The notes beneath the pieces are model-generated. The model did not search any database. It was not told where the DNA came from and was given only the letters and a program-made list of their open reading frames with translations. Position numbers and translations under genes: made by a program. Positions 1-5,076 of a stretch of DNA of 8,268 nt are shown here, piece after piece; within the stretch, counting starts at the first letter, position 1; each line of letters starts with the position of its first letter. This stretch comes from Gammaproteobacteria bacterium (GTDB lineage: Bacteria; Pseudomonadota; Gammaproteobacteria; JAABTG01): contig JASJBY010000152.1 of NCBI GenBank assembly GCA_030066245.1, forward strand, positions 1-8,268. Direction: 5' to 3'.

Positions 1-183
1 CGGTGCTTCTTTCGCCAGGAGGACATTGCCCATATTCGACCTTCCGGCAATGCCCCGCAGCTGAGGATTTACGCCCAGGCCAGATCCCAGGATCGGGCGA
101 ACGAGATTGCGCGTCTGGGCGTCGCCGAGCCGGATGGGATCCTCAGGGATTTGCAGCGATTCATCGAACGCCGTAGCGGATAA
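1..183 (+). CDS. Alpha-D-phosphohexomutase, C-terminal end (partial)
   Basis: Frame 1 is open from the window edge to a TAA at 181-183 and gives the last 60 residues of a phosphohexomutase (phosphomannomutase/phosphoglucomutase superfamily). The diagnostic piece is RPSGNAPQLRIY at about residues 14-25 of the fragment. It matches the domain IV phosphate-binding loop of the family (RPSGTEPxxRxY type), followed by the usual helix that ends such proteins. These enzymes move phosphate between C1 and C6 of a hexose in the cytosol. The next gene, a glycoside phosphorylase, starts 30 bases later and would make glucose-1-phosphate, so conversion to glucose-6-phosphate is a sensible role and the two are probably co-transcribed. 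The active-site serine and metal loop lie outside the window, so glucose versus mannose preference cannot be read. Confidence 0.88.
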   Translation, partial: RCFFRQEDIAHIRPSGNAPQLRIYAQARSQDRANEIARLGVAEPDGILRDLQRFIERRSG

Positions 184-213
184 GACAAACGAACCAGATT
201 ACGAGGCGCAGTG

Positions 214-2169
214 ATGCTCAGCCAGACGACAATACAAGCCATCAACGAGTTGCTGGCTGTTCACGAAGAGGGGGGCTACACGCGGGGCTTGTTCACCGCG
301 GAGCAGCTTGAGGAAATCGACCAGGCTCTGGAGCAGTTGGCGGCCTGGCTTTCAGAGCACAAACCGCAGCGCATTGGGGAAGCGGAAAAGGGCTTCTCTC
401 CGCAGCGGCGTTTCTCTCACAGGGACGCGCTGTGTATCGCCTATGTGGATCATGTACGGGACGGTAAGGTACCGGCTGCGGTCCGACTCCAGCGCTTCTA
501 CAACAGCCACCTTGCGGGCTTGTATTCACACCTGCACATTCTGCCGCACTTCCCCTGTCCGTTGATTCATCCGCGCTTGGAGGGGCCAGCGAGCCGCGCC
601 GACGGCGGCTTTGAGCCCATGAGCTACCAGATGGATCCGAGCTACGGCGCACCGCTTGATCTTCAGGCCATCAACGCGGACCTGATGTTCGACTTCGTGC
701 TTAATCATCTCTCGGCCAAGGGCGAGTGGTTTCAGCGGTTTCTTGAAGGCGACCCTGAGTACGAGGACTTCTTCCTCACCATTTCGGGCGAGTTGCTGGA
801 GACCCTCGATATCTCGCAAGTCTTCCGTCCGCGTCAGCACCACCCTGTGTTCGAATTCGCCAACAGCAAGGGCGAATCCAAGCACGTGTGGTGCACGTTC
901 AGTGCAACGCAGGCAGACATCAACATCAAGAATCCGAAGGTATTCATCAAGGTCATGGAGGCGCTGGTGAAGGACTTCGTGGGGCAGGGGGCGACCTGGA
1001 TCAGACTCGATGCGGTGGGCTACCTGGTGAAGATGCTTGGCCTGACACCGGGCGAACCCAAGACCAACAGTTTCGGCGAGCCTGAGACCCACAATGTTCT
1101 CAAGGCCATGAACCGTTACATTGCCGAGATTGCGCCTTCCGTGACCCTGGTTGCCGAGGTGAATGCCACCAAGGACGTGATCGCGACCTACTACGGCGAC
1201 AAGGGTGACGAGGCCCATATGGTCTACGAGTTTCCCATGGCGCCGCTCTCGCTGTTCGCCATCTACACGGGCAATGCGGCACCAGTGCTTGCCTGGGCGA
1301 AGGAGCGTCTGGAGCACCCTGACCGCATTGGCCTCGCTTTCACCAACTCCCACGACGGCATCGGCGTATTGCCCATGAGGGACGTGCCGCCGCTCCCGGG
1401 CGGCACCCCCGCACTCGACTACCTGATCGACGAAGTGCAAAAGCGGGGCGCGGGAATCAACTACAAGAGCCAGGTTGTAGAGGGCAAGCAGGTTGAAGTT
1501 CCCTACGAGGCATGCATTACCTGGGCCCAGGCCATCCTCAGTCCACAGGAGCTGGAACTGCTGAAGCAGGACCGCCTGGAAGACCCGGCTATCGCGCTGG
1601 TAGCCGACCGCTTCCTGGCGTCCCAGTCCTTTGCCTATGCCGCCCCCCATTGCGTGCCGGCGGACTATCTGGGGGCGGTCGCCGTGCTGTTGAATGACGA
1701 ACAGACTTTCGAGCGCACCGAGCACAACCGTAACAAGAACCGGGGACTCGTCGATGAGGCGGCCTTCGAGAAGGCCGTACAGAACCCTCAGACCAGTTAT
1801 GAAAAACTTGTTGCAGCCATAGTTGAGCGCAAGCGCGCGTTGCTCGAGGCCCGCCAGAGCGCGCCGGCCTTCAGCCCCTACGCCGAATGTCGGGTCGGTG
1901 CGGTGCAGGGCGGGGAGACAGAGGACGGCGTCAAACCCGTTTTCTCCGTGCTTCGGCGCAGTCCCGATGGAGCGGATATCGTGCTCGCACTGACCAACAG
2001 CGCCGACGCGACACAGCAAGTTTCGTTGAATGCTGAAGAACTGGAGCCGGCAGCGCCTGCCCTGCTGGAGGACTTGCTGTCTGGCGAACAGTATGAGCTT
2101 GCGGGTAGTGAAGTAGCGCTGTCCCTGAGACCTTATCAGGTGGCCTGGCTTAGGGTGCGCCCCTCTTAG
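214..2169 (+). CDS. GH13 subfamily 18 glycoside phosphorylase (sucrose/glucosylglycerate/glucosylglycerol phosphorylase type)
   Basis: This 651-residue cytosolic enzyme has the conserved regions of GH13 retaining enzymes: LYSHLHILPHFP near 103-114, DFVLNH at 160-165, RLDAVGY with nucleophile Asp266, VAEVN with acid/base Glu315, and SHDGIG with Asp381 as transition-state stabiliser. The RLDAVGY plus HDGIG pair is typical of GH13_18 phosphorylases, which split an alpha-glucoside with phosphate to glucose-1-phosphate. The acceptor could be fructose, glycerate or glycerol, and motifs alone do not decide it. At 651 residues it is longer than classical sucrose phosphorylases (roughly 490-510). There is extra sequence after HILPHFP and in the C-terminal half, and the end looks like a beta-sandwich. 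No signal peptide is present. Start choice: GAGG at 203-206 sits 7 bases before ATG 214 but only 4 before the in-frame GTG 211, so ATG is preferred. The mutase fragment upstream supports a phosphorolytic rather than hydrolytic role. Confidence 0.9.
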   Translation: MLSQTTIQAINELLAVHEEGGYTRGLFTAEQLEEIDQALEQLAAWLSEHKPQRIGEAEKGFSPQRRFSHRDALCIAYVDHVRDGKVPAAVRLQRFYNSHLAGLYSHLHILPHFPCPLIHPRLEGPASRADGGFEPMSYQMDPSYGAPLDLQAINADLMFDFVLNHLSAKGEWFQRFLEGDPEYEDFFLTISGELLETLDISQVFRPRQHHPVFEFANSKGESKHVWCTFSATQADINIKNPKVFIKVMEALVKDFVGQGATWIRLDAVGYLVKMLGLTPGEPKTNSFGEPETHNVLKAMNRYIAEIAPSVTLVAEVNATKDVIATYYGDKGDEAHMVYEFPMAPLSLFAIYTGNAAPVLAWAKERLEHPDRIGLAFTNSHDGIGVLPMRDVPPLPGGTPALDYLIDEVQKRGAGINYKSQVVEGKQVEVPYEACITWAQAILSPQELELLKQDRLEDPAIALVADRFLASQSFAYAAPHCVPADYLGAVAVLLNDEQTFERTEHNRNKNRGLVDEAAFEKAVQNPQTSYEKLVAAIVERKRALLEARQSAPAFSPYAECRVGAVQGGETEDGVKPVFSVLRRSPDGADIVLALTNSADATQQVSLNAEELEPAAPALLEDLLSGEQYELAGSEVALSLRPYQVAWLRVRPS

Positions 2170-2173
2170 CCCG

Positions 2174-2192
2174 GACGGAGCACCCCTCCGTC
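2174..2192 (+). terminator. Weak hairpin after the phosphorylase gene
   Basis: GACGGAG at 2174-2180 pairs with CTCCGTC at 2186-2192 around a 5-base loop, beginning five bases after the stop codon. There is no T-run after it, so it is not a standard intrinsic terminator. It may act with Rho or simply protect the 3' end of the transcript. Confidence 0.3.
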
Positions 2193-2275
2193 AGGCTTCA
2201 GCGCTCCTCGGTAAGCCACATTCGATCACCTCTGCAACTGGAAAGCCGGCGGGTCCGCCCGGGTAACTCGATATC

Positions 2276-2315
2276 TTGCCCGCGTGGACGATATGAGTAT
2301 ACTTATGTGCATACT
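2276..2315 (+). promoter_or_regulatory. Promoter with overlapping palindromic operator for the RHH/PIN module
   Basis: TTGCCC at 2276-2281 and TATACT at 2298-2303 form a sigma70-like promoter with a 16-base spacer. An imperfect palindrome at 2296-2315 (AGTATAC...GCATACT; both end pentamers pair exactly) covers the -10 box and the likely start point. Ribbon-helix-helix antitoxins usually bind such palindromes to repress their own operon, so this is the probable operator. The antitoxin start codon is 25 bases further on. Confidence 0.55.
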
Positions 2316-2339
2316 GTTAAAAAGAGCTGAGACAGCGCC

Positions 2340-2591
2340 GTGAGTACGAAATCCAAGCGTGCCCAGATCCTCATGTCTCCCGACGAGTACAGGAAGCTCG
2401 AGAAGATAGCCCGCGCGCGCGATTTATCCGTCGCTGAGCTGATCCGAAGTGCCCTACAGGAGCGGTACCTGGTCACCGACTCGGACCGGGCGCAAAGCTT
2501 GCAGCGGATCTTTTCCCTGGGGCTGCCAGACGAGGATTGGAGTGATCTGGAAGAGGACGTCGCTGCTGCACACTCTGATGATATTCATTGA
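2340..2591 (+). CDS. Ribbon-helix-helix (CopG/Arc-like) antitoxin
   Basis: An 83-residue protein. Its N-terminal half has the ribbon-helix-helix pattern: a basic start, a short strand (RAQILMSPDEY, about 8-18), helix A with KLEKIARARDL and, after the turn, helix B with VAELIRSALQERY. The C-terminal third (about 58-83) is acidic, with a DEDWSDLEED stretch, as expected for the arm that wraps and neutralises the toxin. It overlaps the downstream PIN toxin by 14 bases, the classic antitoxin-first layout with translational coupling. The start is GTG at 2340 with only a weak Shine-Dalgarno; no better in-frame start fits the domain, because the next Met is inside the strand. The DNA-binding half should repress from the palindrome at 2296-2315. 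The family is clear but no named homologue is claimed. Confidence 0.82.
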   Translation: MSTKSKRAQILMSPDEYRKLEKIARARDLSVAELIRSALQERYLVTDSDRAQSLQRIFSLGLPDEDWSDLEEDVAAAHSDDIH

Positions 2592-2994
2592 CACTAACGT
2601 TTTTCTTTATGCAGCCGGCGCCGATAACCCGCTACGCAAGCCCTGCCAACAGGTATTGCAGGATGCAGTGAGCGGAGCGGTAGAGGCGGTGACGAGCACA
2701 GAGGTTGTGCAAGAGATTCTTTACGTTCTCATCCGTCGAGGTCTGAAGGAAAAAGCTTTAGTGCTGGCAGGTGAGATTCTGCACTTGTTTCCTGAACTTC
2801 TTCCCGTCACGCGCCCGGATATGCAGCGGACGACGGAGCTGCTCCGAGAACATCCTGACATTCAGGTGCGGGATGCGCTGCACGTGGCCACGATGTTGAA
2901 CAATGGAATCGGCCGAATCGTCTCGGCCGACCGAGACTTCGAGAAGATCAGCGGCGTTCACTGGCTCAACCCCGCGAGCTGGTCAGCTCCATAA
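2578..2994 (+). CDS. PIN-domain ribonuclease toxin (VapC-like)
   Basis: This 138-residue protein starts with IDTNVFLYA, the signature of PIN domains (Asp5). The other acidic metal ligands are in place: Glu42 in TSTEVVQEIL, Asp99 in VRDALHVATM, and Asp118/Asp120 in SADRDF. PIN toxins of this type are Mg-dependent endoribonucleases held inactive by the partner antitoxin; the exact RNA target cannot be read here. All catalytic positions are kept and the length is normal, so the toxin should be active. ATG 2578 is chosen because it places IDTN at residues 4-7. The frame stays open upstream to 2449, but that stretch is only the antitoxin gene read in another frame. Translation is probably coupled to the antitoxin through the 14-base overlap. 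Confidence 0.87.
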   Translation: MIFIDTNVFLYAAGADNPLRKPCQQVLQDAVSGAVEAVTSTEVVQEILYVLIRRGLKEKALVLAGEILHLFPELLPVTRPDMQRTTELLREHPDIQVRDALHVATMLNNGIGRIVSADRDFEKISGVHWLNPASWSAP

Positions 2995-3020
2995 GCTGTG
3001 TGCGTCCAGAATCTCCTTCG

Positions 3021-3049
3021 GGGTAAGCCCGTAGCGTAGACCGCATCAG
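3021..3049. repeat. Interspersed repeat, copy 1 (partner at 8231)
   Basis: This 29-base stretch matches 8231-8259 at 23 of 29 positions. The pattern is GGGT, two variable bases, the identical 12-mer GCCCGTAGCGTA, then three variable bases, CG, one variable base and ATCAG. This copy lies a few bases before a strong palindrome (3057-3086), as REP-type elements often do. Neither copy lies in a credible gene. Confidence 0.5.
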
Positions 3050-3056
3050 GAAGTAG

Positions 3057-3086
3057 GGCGGAAGCCCCGAGACGGGGCGTTCCGCC
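3057..3086. repeat. Strong GC-rich palindrome between convergent TA modules (REP-like or bidirectional terminator)
   Basis: GGCGGAA (3057-3063) pairs with TTCCGCC (3080-3086), and GCCCCG (3064-3069) pairs with CGGGGC (3073-3078). This gives 13 base pairs, a 3-base loop and a single bulged G at 3079. It sits between the 3' ends of two convergent operons, where a hairpin can stop transcription from both sides. No T-tract follows on either strand, so it resembles a REP element more than an intrinsic terminator. Confidence 0.65.
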
Positions 3087-3109
3087 GCATCCATGATCAA
3101 TGGGATTCA

Positions 3110-3139
3110 CGGCGGTGGCCATACCGGCACGAGCCGCCG
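3110..3139 (-). terminator. Hairpin downstream of the MNT gene
   Basis: CGGCGG at 3110-3115 pairs with CCGCCG at 3134-3139, with some further pairing possible inside. It begins 17 bases past the MNT stop codon on the minus strand. There is no T-run, so its role as a terminator is only a guess. Confidence 0.25.
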
Positions 3140-3155
3140 GGACTCTCGAATTTTG

Positions 3156-3491
3156 CTAGACGGAATAAACCCACCGGGTTTCATCGGACAGGGCTTTTGC
3201 GAATCGGCTGTCGTTCGTTGTCTTCACACGCCATTCGCTGGCTGTGTAGACAAGAACTTCTGCGGGCACGGGCAGGGTGGAAGTGTCCCAGGACAGTGCC
3301 CGTCGCTGGAACGGTTCTTCGGAAGCGGTGACCACTACCACAAGATCCACATCGCTGCCCACGCCCCAATCGCCTCGTGCGTAGGAGCCGAAGTAGCCAA
3401 TCTGTAACACTTCTGGGCGTCGTGTTGCCTGCTCGGCCGCCCATGCCCGCACCGCTCCGACGACCGTCCCATAGTCAGGCCATTTGAGCAC
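3156..3491 (-). CDS. Minimal nucleotidyltransferase (MNT), likely antitoxin of the HEPN partner
   Basis: From GTG 3491 this gives 111 residues. The core is GYFGSYARGDWGVGSDVDLVVV at about 32-53 (two adjoining halves of one motif), an exact GS-x10-DxD signature with Gly35-Ser36 and Asp47/Asp49. That is the metal- and nucleotide-binding site of the polymerase-beta fold. In MNT/HEPN modules, such proteins neutralise the HEPN toxin, in some systems by transferring AMP onto it. The gene follows the HEPN gene and overlaps its last 17 bases, so the two are translationally coupled. Upstream in-frame ATGs at 3551 and 3518 would add 20 and 9 residues, but these lie inside the HEPN gene and add nothing of the domain, so the GTG is preferred, with moderate certainty. 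Confidence 0.85.
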   Translation of the reverse strand: MLKWPDYGTVVGAVRAWAAEQATRRPEVLQIGYFGSYARGDWGVGSDVDLVVVVTASEEPFQRRALSWDTSTLPVPAEVLVYTASEWRVKTTNDSRFAKALSDETRWVYSV

Positions 3492-3858
3492 GGACGAACT
3501 CAATAATCGTGTCGGCATACTCGATAGCCTGCATACTCTGCAGGGTTCCATAGTGCTCGAAAGGGGGGCCTTCCGGGTGCCCGTTGGCGTATCGGGTGGC
3601 CACGTAGAAGTTGTCCAGGACCCGTGCCTTGTCTACAAGCTCATCGCTCACGGTAACAGGCAGTTCCTGGAGCAGTCGCGCTACGACATGGCCCCATGCT
3701 TCCTGACCGCAGTGGAGGTGCAAGGCTTTTACGGCTTTTTCGCCGGCCTGCTGCGCAGCGAAGCAGGCCCACTCGTGGCGGGCATCGCGCTGTGAGGCGC
3801 GTGCCTGGTCCAGGTCACGCTCGGCTTGTGCAAACCAGTCTTTGGCGCGATTGCCCAT
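3475..3858 (-). CDS. HEPN-domain protein, likely RNase toxin of an MNT/HEPN module
   Basis: This 127-residue, largely helical protein has the HEPN pattern: AKDWFAQAERDLDQA (5-19), then WACFAAQQAGEKAVKAL (30-46), which is the helix typical of this family, then KARVLDNFYVATRY (77-90). Directly after comes Arg89-Tyr-Ala-Asn-Gly-His94, an R-x4-H arrangement matching the catalytic Rx4-6H motif of RNase HEPN toxins. It is the first gene of a two-gene operon with the MNT protein. The start is well supported: AGAGGA lies 5 bases before ATG 3858. Expected role: RNA cleavage in the cytosol unless blocked or modified by the partner. Alternatively, some HEPN/MNT pairs act together as nucleotide-transfer systems with the HEPN protein as a scaffold. 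Length is normal, with no sign of decay. Confidence 0.85.
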   Translation of the reverse strand: MGNRAKDWFAQAERDLDQARASQRDARHEWACFAAQQAGEKAVKALHLHCGQEAWGHVVARLLQELPVTVSDELVDKARVLDNFYVATRYANGHPEGPPFEHYGTLQSMQAIEYADTIIEFVRAQMA

Positions 3859-3863
3859 GTGTG

Positions 3864-3893
3864 TCCTCTTTCGAACGGTCCTTCCAAAGTATA
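3864..3893 (-). promoter_or_regulatory. Promoter, operator-like palindrome and RBS of the HEPN/MNT operon
   Basis: On the minus strand TATACT (3893-3888) is a good -10 box; no clear -35 box is seen. Next to it, 3889-3868 is an imperfect 22-base palindrome in which 8 of 11 base pairs match (CTTT and AAAG at its ends), overlapping the -10 edge and the likely transcription start. AGAGGA (3869-3864) is the Shine-Dalgarno for the HEPN gene. The position of the palindrome suggests autoregulation by the module. Confidence 0.45.
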
Positions 3894-4073
3894 TAGGGAG
3901 TTACAGGATTGCAGCGACGAACGGCGCGTCTGCTGTGCCGTGTCTCACCCCGGCCGTACACGAGGCGGAGCAGGACCGGGGCGGCTTCCTGGCAGGCAGG
4001 CGGGAACTTCCGCACCCTTAAGCGTCTACTCGATTACAACAAAAGGCTGCAGCAGAGAGTCCAAGGAGATCCC

Positions 4074-4412
4074 ATGAATTTCAAACTGGTTGTCATCGGT
4101 GGATTGTTGATAATGCTGTTTACCGTGTGGGGAGACCTGTTCGCCGGGCCACCCGGTGCTTACGGCGGTGGCTCGCCGGGTGCTTTTGGTGGTGGCGGCT
4201 ATGGCAGCTCGTCCGGCGCAGCGCCACGCGGCGCATACGGCTCTCGCGGGGCAGCTTCAGGGGGCTACGGCAGTGGGTCGAGCCGAGCCTACGAACCAAG
4301 TGGCGCTTACGATAGCGGCACCGCGGTTAACCCGTCCGGCTCCCTCAAGCCCCGGGATGGGACGAACCCCTCGGGCTCGTACGAATCCCGCGAGCCCGCG
4401 AGCGGACGCTAG
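4074..4412 (+). CDS. Small exported Gly/Ser/Ala/Tyr-rich low-complexity protein
   Basis: A 112-residue protein of unrecognised family. Residues 3-19 are hydrophobic (FKLVVIGGLLIMLFTVW), either a signal peptide with possible cleavage after Ala24 or an N-terminal membrane anchor. The rest is low complexity and probably unfolded: GAY or GAF recurs at 28-30, 36-38, 53-55 and 77-79, glycine runs fill 31-44, and NPSGS occurs twice, at 86-90 and 98-102. The tail is more polar and charged. The frame is open upstream to 3909, but the perfect AAGGAG at 4063-4068, 5 bases before ATG 4074, plus the hydrophobic start, settles the start. Glycine/tyrosine-rich exported proteins can be surface or envelope structural components, but nothing here proves a function. 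It stands alone, divergent from the HEPN operon. Confidence 0.75.
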   Translation: MNFKLVVIGGLLIMLFTVWGDLFAGPPGAYGGGSPGAFGGGGYGSSSGAAPRGAYGSRGAASGGYGSGSSRAYEPSGAYDSGTAVNPSGSLKPRDGTNPSGSYESREPASGR

Positions 4413-4487
4413 ACCCAACACGAATACTCAGCACAACGCGGCAGCGACGCTCGCGATGTGGCCTGGGCGCCGCCAGACTCAAACGCG

Positions 4488-4775
4488 TTACCCTAAAGCG
4501 GGTGGCTGGCTGCAAGCGCCCACTTGTGCGGTCGGTGCCGAGACGGCCGTGGAAAGTGCGTCGACCATGCTCCGCGCGAACCGCTGAGAGCGCAGGTCTT
4601 CGATGATTGCCGACGATAGCGGTTGGTCTGCGAGTCCGCGCGAATCCGTAACGACGCCGACCAGTGGGCGATTGAGGCCGTAAGGTCGCATTGGTACGAT
4701 GTCGCCATCGGCCAAGCTACGGTTGGTGCCTGATATGTCGAGAGTATCTCGTCGGATAGAAAACCGGACATTCAT
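4488..4775 (-). CDS. Possible small hypothetical protein (doubtful)
   Basis: A 95-codon minus-strand ORF with no domain I recognise and no membrane segment. In its favour: GGGAG lies just before ATG 4775 (3-4 base spacer, slightly short), third codon positions look G/C-rich as in the neighbours, and it fills a stretch otherwise empty of genes. Against it: no family resemblance, a rather even composition, and its first 41 codons lie opposite the region where upstream starts of the DUF2845-like gene would be. Both can be real only if that gene starts downstream of 4775, for example at TTG 4816. If real, it is divergent from that gene, with the hairpin at 4796-4836 between them. Confidence 0.25.
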   Translation of the reverse strand: MNVRFSIRRDTLDISGTNRSLADGDIVPMRPYGLNRPLVGVVTDSRGLADQPLSSAIIEDLRSQRFARSMVDALSTAVSAPTAQVGACSQPPALG

Positions 4776-5076
4776 TTTCTCCCGTTCCCTCGGACGCGCC
4801 CGATCCTCGCGCTTCTTGCGCGGAGGATCGGGGCGCGGGTTCTGTCTTCTCCTCCTTACCCTGGCAGCAACGTCGAACGCTTACGCTCTGCGTTGTAGCC
4901 ACGGCTTGGTCCATACGGGCGACACCGAGGAAGAGGTGGTCGAAAAATGCGGTGCGCCTGCGCATCAGCACGGCCAAAAATGGTTTTACGGAAAAGCATC
5001 GGATTTCCGCGTACACGAAGTGCTCTTCGTGGACCGGAAGGTGTGGCGCGTTCGCATCGTCCATCCGGGCACCTGA
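4735..5076 (+). CDS. Secreted DUF2845-like small protein
   Basis: The mature part, LRCSHGLVHTGDTEEEVVEK followed by CGAP, then a KWFYG strand and a final VLFVDRKVWRVRIV, follows the DUF2845 pattern: two cysteines, a GDT..EV..KCG core, and short beta strands ending in a line about what the value drives. DUF2845 proteins are small exported proteins of unknown function. A signal peptide is plain: hydrophobic CLLLLTLAAT and an AYA cleavage site just before the mature LRC. The start is uncertain. ATG 4735 (used here) or ATG 4699 give an unusually long basic leader of about 36-48 residues. TTG 4816 gives a normal 24-residue signal peptide but has no upstream Shine-Dalgarno and lies in a hairpin. 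Only the stop and the mature domain are secure. Confidence 0.65.
   Translation: MSRVSRRIENRTFIFSRSLGRARSSRFLRGGSGRGFCLLLLTLAATSNAYALRCSHGLVHTGDTEEEVVEKCGAPAHQHGQKWFYGKASDFRVHEVLFVDRKVWRVRIVHPGT
4796..4836. other. Very strong hairpin over the DUF2845-like gene start
   Basis: Arms 4796-4812 and 4818-4836 pair around the loop TTCTT. GCGC pairs with GCGC next to the loop, then CGATCCTC pairs with GAGGATCG with G4822 bulged, and further pairs continue outward past a second bulge. The 3' arm contains GGAGG (4822-4826), a Shine-Dalgarno-like sequence that would be hidden in the stem. No T-run follows. It may be a translational control element, a REP-like palindrome, or an attenuator. Confidence 0.55.

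Noticed and set aside
526..2019. A 497-codon open frame on the minus strand
   Set aside because: It lies wholly opposite the GH13_18 gene, whose catalytic motifs are unmistakable. Long antisense frames are common in GC-rich genes, and the product shows no domain.
2449..2577. Longer N-terminus for the PIN toxin
   Set aside because: The extra residues are the antitoxin gene read in another frame. ATG 2578 places the PIN signature at the very N-terminus, as usual.
2983..3045. Minus-strand reading YGLTPKEILDAHSL followed by a stop, like the end of a small antitoxin-type protein
   Set aside because: Only about 20 codons follow an in-frame stop, with no start or ribosome site, and the stretch overlaps the interspersed repeat. 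At most a gene relic.
3021..3086. CRISPR array
   Set aside because: Only two diverged copies of the repeat occur, 5 kb apart, with no regular spacers or cas genes.
3093..3407. Plus-strand ORF of 104 codons
   Set aside because: It runs opposite the MNT gene, which has the complete GS-x10-DxD motif.
3909..4073. N-terminal extension of the glycine-rich protein
   Set aside because: A perfect AAGGAG before ATG 4074 and a hydrophobic leader right after it make the extension unlikely; the extension is basic and featureless.
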